Positions 11,740-20,800 of a stretch of 64,000 nucleotides of DNA are shown piece by piece. The stretch covers positions 20,584 to 84,583 of the forward strand of contig JASANG010003945.1 in NCBI GenBank assembly GCA_030248215.1, given 5' to 3'. Every line of letters starts with the position of its first letter. The stretch's first letter is position 1. The notes under the pieces are model-generated. The model was not told the origin of the DNA. It did no database searches and worked only from the letters and a program-made list of their open reading frames with translations. A program made the translations under genes and the position numbers. Source of the DNA: Enoplolaimus lenunculus. Taxonomy: Eukaryota; Nematoda; Enoplea; Enoplida; Thoracostomopsidae.

Positions 11740-11975
11740 CGGATGTGCCGATTAATCGGCATCGGTATCAGTAATAATCGGAACCTTTCGTGATTATCGG
11801 CTCTCATCGGCACTGCAAAAAAATTGACGATTTTTGCCGATACTTTTGCAGATATAACAGTCCGTTGAATGCCAGAGTTTCCTTTCTGGGCGCATGTCTG
11901 TGTCTGATCAGGAAAACGTTCAGTATCGGTATTAGTATATGCAACAATTTTGATATCGGTACATCCATCCCTAAT
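11740..11975 (+). mobile_element. Short ATCGGC hAT-like element
   Basis: It runs from CGGATGTGCCGATTAATCGG to GGTACATCCATCCCTAAT. The flanks (AATATTA) give a near 8-bp duplication. The interior matches 4495-4903 (TGCCGATACTTTTGCA, TTTCTGGGCGCAT). Confidence 0.75.
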
Positions 11976-12090
11976 CAATATTAGAAGTAGGCATTGTGAC
12001 ATGCGGATGCATAGAGAAAAGTAATAACCTCGTGCTGATGCTGTACATACGTAAATCACTGCTGCATTAAAAAATCAGCAGTTGATTGTG

Positions 12091-12299
12091 AGGCGACGTG
12101 AATCCGTGGTTAGCGTGCTGGACTGATAATCTGTCGACCGAGTTCGAATCCTCTTGGAAATGTCCTCATTTTCAGTTGTAAACTAAGAACTAAAAGCTGT
12201 TGTACCCTAGCCAACCCAACTTATCACATGATGGCAACGACGATGACGCAATGGCCAACTGCCCTTTCCGATCGCAATAAACCGATTTTCAATTGATTT
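12091..12299 (+). mobile_element. tRNA-derived SINE
   Basis: The 5' part is tRNA-like: an A-box-like CGTGGTTAGCGTGCTGG, an anticodon-loop-like CTGATAA (GAT, isoleucine-type) and a B box GAGTTCGAATCCT. An unrelated body follows, ending GCAATAAACCGATTTTC. Such a head and body mark a SINE. The insertion borders are approximate. Confidence 0.7.
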
Positions 12300-12793
12300 G
12301 AACACGTACCAACTAGCTAAGTTTTTACAAACATAACCATTATATAACCCAAGAAAAGATAACATTGTTTTGGGAGTTTAAAAATAAAACTGTAGAAGAC
12401 TGACAATATTGAATTTCAAAGTGTCGACCGTTACCCATGTTGAATTCAACAGCCAGCGAATGGAATAGAGCTCTTGCGTAGTGTTTAACTGAGGTATTGC
12501 ATGCGTCCATTAGTTTCAAACGTTTTTTAGAAAAGTTTGAGACCGATATTACAGATCAACCGTCTGTGGTTTTATAATAGTTCAGATACTGCTCGCCGTA
12601 AGATGCATAAAGTATCTGTCATTTTAAAAGTTTAAGAAGTTGTGGCAACTGTGGTAACCTTTGTTTTGTGTAGCAGGTTGTGGTACGTTGTAATAATTGG
12701 GAACATAGCTGCTCCTGCAGCACAGTTGGCTGAAAACCCTTTACGCGTGTCAGCAATAGGTTTGCACACTTGAGAATGCCATCAGTGAGCCTA

Positions 12794-13002
12794 CACTGCA
12801 AAAAATGAGGAGTCAAATTAACTCTCTCGGAAATAGTCTTTTCCTGTCTCTACACAAACTAAGTCAAATTCGACTCCACCAGAGTCAAATTGATTCACTA
12901 TGTCGCACGTTTGAGTCAGTCGGAGTCGAATGTGACTCAGTTTGTGTAGTCAGGAAAAACCTAATCCGAGAGAGTCAATTTGACTCACCATTTTTTACAG
13001 TG
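12794..13002 (+). mobile_element. Foldback MITE with GAGTC/GACTC words, 209 bp
   Basis: It is bounded by TA on both sides, starts CACTGCAAAAAATG and ends CATTTTTTACAGTG. Nearly the whole length is an inverted repeat. AGTCAAATT-GACTC phrases recur and include TGACTCA/TGAGTCA, the AP-1/bZIP consensus. A second copy of exactly 209 bp lies at 62719-62927. Confidence 0.8.
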
Positions 13003-13235
13003 TAAAAGATTTAAGGCCTATCCTGGGCGCTTTGCGAGCTAACATTGTGACCATTGCAAAAAACCTAAAAATAATGAAATGATTGGCTCAAATCACCATA
13101 AAAAGTGTTGGTGTATTTTATCAAAATCTGTTCGAATTAAGAAAATTTTTTAGAGAAAAAAATTGGGAAAACAATTTAGTTGCTTATCACTTTTCCAAAC
13201 ATTAGTCTGGTTCGTAATAAAAACGTGTAGACTAA

Positions 13236-13532
13236 AGCACCATTCACACGTGCAAGTTTTTGCAGCGAGAACTTGCAGCTGCCACTTGCGCGAAATACTT
13301 GAAGCTGCAAGTATTTCAAAGGAACATTTGGATTGAGCAATCAAACTGCAGATGCAAGAAATTCAAACGGTTTGCAAAGTGCGTTCAGGTGCGAATTAAA
13401 TGCAATAGCATTAATTCAAGTGAATAATTTGCGGCTGCCAGAACTTCAAAGCTGCTTTGTGATCAAACTTGCGCGTGCAAGTTGCACGTGCAAGTTTTTG
13501 CTGCAAAAACATGCACGTGTGAATATGGCTTG
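13236..13532 (+). mobile_element. E-box foldback MITE, subtype A
   Basis: The ends CATTCACACGTGCAAG and GCACGTGTGAATATGG are inverted copies. The arms contain CACGTG and CAGCTG E-boxes and repeated GCAAGTT words. The interior matches 54048-54336. The frames crossing it are incidental. Confidence 0.75.
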
Positions 13533-15032
13533 AGACCTTGGCATTTCATAGTCACAAAGTTCTCTTGTTCTGATGGTGGTCGTATATAACATTACTATTA
13601 AAATTTAAAACAGGAACGGTATGCGCAGCATTGGATCAGAATGCGTCGTCGACTTTAAACTTGCGTTCGGCCTGCGGTTTTTGTCATCGTCTATTGACGC
13701 TAGACGTCTGCTATTTTAAATGTAGCAAATGGTACTACTATTTTTTCAAAATTTGCAGTTTTAACAATTCCATAGACGACTACAGTTAAAAACTGTTTAA
13801 GCGTAGTTAAGTTCCAGCAATTTTAAGCAAAGGTGCACAGCTGATAATGTTTACTTTAATATATTAGGAGTAGTTGTCAATTGAAACCAAATGAAAAATA
13901 GTCGTTGTAAATGGCCAGTATTCAATTTTGCAGGCAGTTGCTCATTGGTTTACAGAGTACAATAGAAGCCGTCAACTGAATAACGCCCGTAAAACGATAG
14001 TTGTCAATTCAACAACTCCCATATTAAAAGAGTAATCGTAAATTGAACAATGTTCAAACACAGTACGCGTGTCAGCCCTGAGTTTAAGATTACCGTTTTC
14101 TTTTCAAACGTCAGCAAAGTTAAAATATATATATTTGTGAAACTGGCTAAATTTTGATATTAACTGAGTACGCTTTTGCGTACGAAACTGCAATTATGCT
14201 GTTCAACAAGCGTTAATAATTAGGACTGAAAATAACCCGGATTATACCATGATGGGCCTTGTTTTGGTAATTTTGGGTCAAACTTAGAACTTACGTCAGA
14301 ATTGGACAGACGTCAGTAAAAGATTCTAACCATGCTCATTAAAATTAAGACGTTTGAGAACTATTTAAACAGAGTGTTTGTGCTTGATTGACGAGTTCAG
14401 TTTCAAAAATTTACGATTTAAGATTTTTAAAGTTCTACTCTGCATTGAGCTTTATTGTCATTGTTTACGAAACAATGTGTTTGAGTCAGTCGACTGATTG
14501 TTGGAAGTGGTCAATTATGTTAAAGGTAAGCGGTGCTCTGTAGGATCAGAGCCATGTATGTGAAAATGCTGTTTCGCAGCTTATTTGGTTATACTCGTTG
14601 TAAACTTCTTATGATTTGAAACATTGTGTGCTATTAAGTTGTATTTATTTCTGCAGAAATTGTCAGTAGGTAAACTTCTTGTTAGAGTAACACTGATAGG
14701 GCCAAATTTTCTCTTGGCGTAACCGAGATCCATGGTGCAATTGCGGCATGTCAACTGTGGCACCGCCTCGATACAGCGATGTGCATCCTCTCAAACCACG
14801 AAATATATCGACAGCACTTAAAAGTTTTGCTCTTGTACATTCCTCCACAAGATTAGGGTTTAGGGTCAGTCTCACGATAAGCTTAGATTTACAAAAAACC
14901 TTACCTAAACCAACCCATGAGCCGTTGGCCAACCGCTTATCTAAACCTAACTTAAGTGTAAGTCTCAACCTAAATCTTAATTTTAAAGGAAGCAATTGTT
15001 CAATAGCCAAAAACCGCACGCTTAGAAAAGTT
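13533..15032. other. Long stretch without a supported gene
   Basis: Overlapping frames near 14581-15122 are open on both strands because of loose CCTAAACC/TTAAGTG phrases (14850-14990), probably remnants of a GCCTAA element. I see no exon with good borders. Confidence 0.35.
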
Positions 15033-15221
15033 GGCCAATGTTACTTTAAGGGGCGTAACAGTAGATTAACCGTATTCCTAAGCCTAAGCATAAGCCTAAG
15101 CGTTGCAAAAATAAGTTCTTAAGCCATAGCCTAAGCCTACGCAAAAAATGTAATCTAGTACATAAGCTACTCTTTTATAGACCCACCAGAAACCTGGACG
15201 CCCCTTAAAGTACCCAGGGCC
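15033..15221 (+). mobile_element. GCCTAA-core MITE, subfamily 1
   Basis: The left end is GGCCAATGTTACTTTAAGGG and the right end CGCCCCTTAAAGTACCCAGG. The 8-bp flanks are GAAAAGTT and GAAAAGTA. The core carries CCTAAGC repeats, then A-rich CAAAAAATG and the phrase TAGACCCACCAGAAACC shared by all copies of this subfamily. Confidence 0.85.
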
Positions 15222-15743
15222 GAAAAGTAATAAAACCTGTCTTGTTGAGATACCAATACGTATACGAGATATTAAGATTTGTTTCGAAAATTCAATTTTA
15301 CGACGTGCAGCTACCGCTGTAGGCATATGAAATGGTATTGTTTAAATGTTTCGATGAATGGTTCGCAACGGAAATTAAATTTACAGCTTTAGACGTTCCA
15401 CTGCTGTAGGAAATATACTTTGGTCTGACCAGTTTTTTTCGTTCCTTTTTGATTCGTTGACGGCAAAGAAAGCGCAAGTTATTTGTAACTGCAGAAATAT
15501 TTCGTTTTCTAAACTTAATTATTAATATAAAATGTGAAATCGCTCACCGTTGTTCAAAATTTACCTCGCATCGAGTAGTGTTTAAATGTTGAAAATTCCA
15601 ATTATATATTACCGCAGAGAATAACAGTACCGTTTGTAGAGCCATAGATAACGTCATTTAGTTTTTTGAATGCAACAGTGAAAACGTTCAATTTACGAAT
15701 AAAGATATGACAAACCGTGAGACCTACGACCAGATCAACCCTA

Positions 15744-15993
15744 CACTCAAAATAATATTTCTGATATTTAACAAAACATTTCTTACATTTAAGGAATATG
15801 CTTAACAAGGTTCACTTGAAAAATATTTCTGTTATAACAGAAAAGTTTTCAAAAAAAGTTTTGAAACAAAAGTCGGAAAATAAACGTTTTCCTGTTATTT
15901 TTATAAAAATTGTCTTAAATATCTGAAAAACTTTTCAGATTTGCCACAGAAAATACTTTTCTGAATATAAATTTAGAAATACTCTTTTGTGTG
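15744..15993 (+). mobile_element. TA-type MITE CACTCAAAATAATATTTC, copy 1
   Basis: The ends CACTCAAAATAATATTTCTG and AGAAATACTCTTTTGTGTG are inverted. It is about 80-90% like 54643-54894, which has intact TA on both sides. The TA duplication suggests the Tc1/mariner group. The minus-strand frame across it is incidental. Confidence 0.8.
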
Positions 15994-15998
15994 AGACT

Positions 15999-16041
15999 GA
16001 ATTGTTGTAGGCTTATTATAGCATAATGTGCATAATGTGTG
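15999..16041 (+). repeat. Dispersed 43-bp segment, inverted copy at 55942-55984
   Basis: The segment containing TAGGCTTATTATAGCATAAT and TGTGCATAATGTG occurs again in reverse at 55942-55984. It is a fragment of an unidentified repeat. Confidence 0.5.
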
Positions 16042-16390
16042 ATTCAAATCATTTAGGTCTGTAGGTGGCTCTGCCACTCTTAAACCTATTTCAAACTAAA
16101 AACTAAAATACAAACTAAAACCAAATCTCAAAACCACACCTTAAGGGAGTCCCTGGCTCCACCTAGTCTCTCTTAGAACTTCAGTTAGGCTTAGGCGTTG
16201 CTACAAGGCGTAAAATTGTTAAAAAATATGCCATGGCGGCTGTGTCCGCAATGTAAAACTTACCTGGGCCCTGCGTGGCCATTGAATAATTTTGTATATA
16301 TGTTTGGCTGGTGCTGCAGTTAACGCCATAGCTAGGCTATGTCAGCACCTAATATAGGTGTCTAATATTGTTGTTGTTGTTGTTGTAAGT
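16042..16390 (+). repeat. Possible SINE-like or LINE-tail sequence ending in (TTG)n
   Basis: The stretch ends with a short hairpin (CACCTAATATAGGTG) followed by GTTGTTGTTGTTGTTGTTG at about 16368-16386. A simple-repeat tail after a structured end is common in SINEs and LINEs. No tRNA head or reverse transcriptase is visible. Confidence 0.3.
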
Positions 16391-16456
16391 TGATTGTTGT
16401 TGTAATCAGGGAAACTGCACAGGGTGGGTGGCTCTGGACCTAACATAGCATCGGCG

Positions 16457-16476
16457 GACACCCAATTGTGGGTGTC
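16457..16476 (+). other. Perfect 8-bp hairpin
   Basis: GACACCCA (16457-16464) pairs with TGGGTGTC (16469-16476) around the loop ATTG. An octamer-like ATGCAAAT lies shortly downstream. It may belong to a 5' untranslated exon that ends at a GTAAGT donor at 16649. Confidence 0.5.
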
Positions 16477-16712
16477 GGTCTGTATGCAAATTTGGTCGAG
16501 ACGCACAGGGGGTAGCCAGGACCGTAATCAGTCTTGAACTTGGAGCTAGTAAAAACGGTTTGTATTTTTGGTGCGGAATTTGGCGTGTTACTATATAGCT
16601 TTCTATTTAAATTTGGTGTGTATCGGAGTAAAGGCGGAAGTTTGTCGGGTAAGTAAGGCTTAATTGAAATTAGGATTAAGAATAGTCACGGTGGCCAGGG
16701 CGCTTTGTTTAT

Positions 16713-16729
16713 CCAGTATCGGATACTGG
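16713..16729 (+). other. Palindrome CCAGTATC-G-GATACTGG
   Basis: There are eight base pairs around a single G. It lies 27 bases upstream of the TATA box, so it could be a dimeric factor site. Confidence 0.5.
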
Positions 16730-16755
16730 TGCCATGTGTTAACGGAAACTTGGGG

Positions 16756-16764
16756 TATAAAAGG
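16756..16764 (+). promoter_or_regulatory. TATA box, TATAAAAGG
   Basis: This is a perfect match to the TATA consensus (TATAWAWR). The usual spacing of about 30 bp puts a start near 16786, exactly where the first of four hairpins begins. A chance TATA match in AT-rich DNA cannot be excluded. Confidence 0.45.
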
Positions 16765-16784
16765 AAACCTGGGAAAACGTAGTT

Positions 16785-16944
16785 TAGTAAATCTAACGGG
16801 GTTAGGTTTACTATTCTACAACGGATTGGCCAAATCTAACGGGGTTAGATTGGTCGGAAATTGGGTTTATCTCTAACGGGGTTAGAGTGCACGCGTATAA
16901 ACTTGGAAAAATAGAGTGTAATTCTAACGGGGTTAGGATTGCAC
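16785..16944 (+). ncRNA. Block of four hairpins sharing CTAAC-GGG-GTTAG
   Basis: The hairpins lie at 16785-16813, 16828-16855, 16871-16887 and 16916-16944. All share the apical CTAAC-GGG-GTTAG. The lower stems differ between hairpins yet pair within each: 13 bp in the first (one U-G), 12 bp with one bulge in the second (one G-U), 7 bp in the third (possible outer helix 16865-16870 with 16897-16902), and 13 bp in the fourth (two U-G). Most wobbles change A-U to G-U on the 3' side, which keeps pairing only in a plus-strand RNA. This suggests an RNA structure rather than plain DNA palindromes. It could be an independent transcript, a 5' leader, or part of an intron (donor 16649, acceptor 17776). 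No known RNA family is recognised. Confidence 0.45.
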
Positions 16945-17044
16945 GACTCGGGGAAATAGTAAAAGTATTGGTATCGGTGAAGCCAGTGGCTAGACTAAAA
17001 CGGATTCAGGCATAGGTTTTAAGGATTCCGGATTAGGCTACAAG

Positions 17045-17440
17045 CAGTGGCGGATCCATGGGGGGCCACCCCGAACGTGGCCCCCCAACAGCATCTCGAC
17101 AAAAATTATATAGAGTGTCAATTGCCGTTCTACGAAATAAATTGAAATCCATAACCGCTAATGCTAAAACATTTTCCGACAATAGCAGGCACTTCCAACT
17201 CATTCAAAACAGAAACGTATATTGCTGAAGCTGACTGGATTTTGCTTTTTCAAAACTAGCTGACTGGATTTTGCTTTTTCAAAACTGAATTGGCTTCCGA
17301 ATCCGAGCCTTTAAAAATTGAACGAACGTAAGGAAGTCAATTTTATGGGAATAGCTCGTGGTTTGTGTGTGGGTCAAATGTAAGTTTATTACCTGTGAAA
17401 TTTTGCCCCCCCCCATTTTGAGATCCTGGATCCGCCACTG
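17045..17440 (+). mobile_element. CAGTGGCGGATCC hAT-like MITE
   Basis: It starts CAGTGGCGGATCC, ends GGATCCGCCACTG, and is flanked by a perfect duplication GCTACAAG. Poly-G and poly-C runs sit inside the ends. Inside, a 34-bp phrase (GCTGACTGGATTTTGC...) is tandemly repeated. The perfect flanks imply a recent insertion. A sister copy lies at 56816-57242. Confidence 0.9.
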
Positions 17441-17776
17441 GCTACAAGTTAAATTGCATAACCTGTGATTTGCTTGTAATACTCGGTGTTATAAAGGATT
17501 TGGGAGGGTTAGTAAACATTTACCGGCCGCGTTACTGAATCAGAGCGATAAGCGTACATCGAGAAAAGAACTGCGTAAAGGTGTGATACAGGATAAAGGA
17601 CAGAGCTAAAATCACGAATTTCTCACAAGGACCTTGACAAAATCTCGCGAATATCCTTCGACTCATCCGCGGATATTTTTCAATGGTCACAACTATTTTG
17701 GATTTTACGATATTTCGAAACAGTTAACGCTTTTGTAAAAGTTGAAATGTCGATTTTTTTGGTCCTATTTTTTTAG
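17441..17776 (+). other. 5' flank of the Arg-rich frame
   Basis: No coding frame is seen. The stretch ends in a long T-rich tract and TTTTTTTAG at 17776, a good 3' splice acceptor. The Arg-rich frame is therefore probably preceded by a spliced or trans-spliced leader. Confidence 0.45.
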
Positions 17777-17809
17777 TTCAGTCTCATATTGACCGCAGTC
17801 GCAGGAGCA

Positions 17810-20800
17810 ATGTGCAATTCATCGTTTGATCGTCGTCAAACAAGCGTTACGGAAGGATTTGGACGTCTGAAAAGTATCGATGTATCCACGGCATGGTTAC
17901 GTAGAGATCGTTGTGCAGAATATTTCCAGTTGGCTGGGACGTGCCATTTTACGCCGAACTCAATCAGGCAATGTGCAGCAGTTGATCGTACTGTTCATAA
18001 CTACGTTGTAGAAAATCAAAAACGTCTTCAAGGCGTTTGTCACGTTAAAAACAACCGTTTAATCTTCGGGACGCAGCGAAGACATTTGGATCAACGCGAA
18101 ACTCAAAACGACAGGAAACGGGCAATACCTACTGACCGGAACATACCCCCGGAAGAAGCAGATGATTCTAGAGCCGACCGTTTGCTATGCTCCAAAAGAT
18201 CGAAACATGGAGAAAGAATGTTCAGAGAGCATGATAAAAGTCGGCGAGTAGAAAGAAGGCAACTGGGGAAAACCCGGCGCACAGAGAAGTTTGGCGAAAT
18301 TCTGTCCACTGACCGAGATCGGAGAGATGCTACATTTGGAACAGGCAAACCAAGTAACACTAAGAGAACATCAAGTTATCGAAATACCGATCGCTTCCGA
18401 AGCGGACAGCGCCAGCAATTGTCAACGAACACAGCCACGAACACATTTGGAATCGTTCGGCGTTCAGAAACAGACATTCGCCTGAGGTTAGAAGAAATAC
18501 GAAACGACAGACGAGAAGAAAATAATGTGGACGAATACAGACGTGAAACAACAAGAAATCATAGAAGGCAAACGAATGAGAACATGCGTCGATCTGAAAG
18601 CGATACCGGGGAGATTTTAAAAAATCGACAAAGATTAGCGAAAACAAGAAATGAACGGCGAGAAAGAAACGATCAGAATGACAACAGTAAGCGTGAAGCA
18701 ATAATAAATCTCCGAAGACAAGCGACTCGTAATATTCGTCGATCTGAAAGCGTACAATCGTGGGAAATTCGTCAAAAACAACCAGAAATGAGGAGCGAAC
18801 GAAAAGAACGAAATGAACGTATCGAAAACAAACGTGAAGTCTCGACTAATCGCCGAAGACAAACCATTGGTAACATTCGTCGATCTCAAAGTGACATAAT
18901 AGGGTCTCGGGAAATTCGACTGAGACGAGAGGAAACGAGAAATGATCGGCGAGAAAAAGGCTTTCACCAAGAAAATAGACGACATGCATCAACGGGAAAC
19001 CAACAAATAACCTCGGTTGAAAGATTACGGCGCTCTGAGAAAGATAATGATCGCGCACGAGAAAATCGTGCTAACTTGGCTGAAATGACAGAGGAGCGCG
19101 CAAGGCGACAGGAGTACTCCAACCGAGAAACAAATGAAAAGGCTACGACCCGAATCCAGCCATACAGCGATCGTGTTGTTGCATCTTCCTGGCAGGCAAC
19201 AGTTGTTCGAGATGCGAATTTGGATAGGCGTATACGGCAACTTGATAGAAACCCAAAACACGAACGATCTAAGGACGATACCGACAATGGTTTCCGACGT
19301 AACTCAATGTCAATGAAACGCAATATGGAATCAAGCCGCTCGACCGTTGTTAATCGTGAAAATTCTCGTTGCATTAAAATCGAAAGCTGTCGCTTAAAAG
19401 ATGAAGGTTCCACCCGGCGAATGTTAACACGGTCAATTGATCACAATAGAGGCCTTAAGTCACAAAGCTGTGATTTAAATTCGCAATACAAAGACAGCGC
19501 TGATCAAAACGAAAATTCGAAACTTTCTGACTTAAAATTGACTGGCAAAACAAATCTCGAACTGAAACTGCGTGGTAATAATGCTGATCAAGCGAATGAC
19601 ATCTTTATGATGCAACGACTGCCAAGTAGATCACCAGTTAGCGAAGTACGAAACACTGGACATCGAGCAACTCAGAGAAAACACCAGAGCGCAAGCCGAA
19701 GAATTGGTGAGAGAAACAATCTAGATATGCCAAGAAGCATAGACTATGATCACCAAGCTCGAAATATATTACCTACTCGGGCATCCAGACGAACTGAAAC
19801 TAACAAAAGCAGTGACAAGATACGTGTGACCAGATATGGAACACAAAGAGAAGACAGAGCAGACGACAGGTTTACAACGCGAAGAGAAATACCGGAAGAT
19901 CGGCGAACAAAACAACAACGACGTGAAACCAACGTGACTGACAGCCGCAAAGTACGTACACAGACTTCCAATGAGCGTGAACGAAACGGCAGACAATACA
20001 GAAATATTGTTGACCGAACGAAGAACTGCAATGAAAACGCTGAAAAAACAACTACCCGGGGTCACGCTTCAGAATATCAACGTTCAAGAATACAACAAAG
20101 CAACAGACAAAGATCAGAATTTCAATGCAGTACCAGAAGGCGTAGCTACAGCACAAGCGAATCTGGTTCGCATACTGACAGGTATTGTCCAGTAGTTTCT
20201 ATCCGCGAAGCAGGAAGCAGAGCATACATGTCAAACAGAGATCACAGACAAAATCGAGGTGAACAGCGGTCGTCGAATAACTTTCCTCAAGAACGCGAAC
20301 CAGACAATTGTTTCCAGGGCAAGGTATTTTTCAGACAATGGGTCGCTTCTGGACGAGCAACTGGAACCAATAGAGAAAGGATCGACATGTGCCATAATGC
20401 TGAACGGCGGTCACGGGTCGTGAACAGAGACACACCTGATCGAGCTTCAAGGCGATTCTCAGACCATTCTAGGGAAATTGATTGTAATTTGAGCCGCGCA
20501 CGTGCAAGTAACAGACGATCCACCGAGTCCAGGACATCGCAAGCGAGCGATGAAAAAATGCAATTCGTACCAAGGGATTCAAGAAGCAATGCTCGGCGTA
20601 CAAGGGGGATGCAACCTAGGAACCTAAACGAAAACCTTGACTACAACTATCGTCGATGGACCATTGAGCAAACAGATAGCAGTGGTACGGAAAAGTCAAG
20701 CAATAGTTTGCGTTCAAATGTGATTTTGCGACGCCGAACAGAACCATGGAAACAGCAAAATAAACGTCTAAATGGGCACCGCCAGAGCGATGAAATAGCA

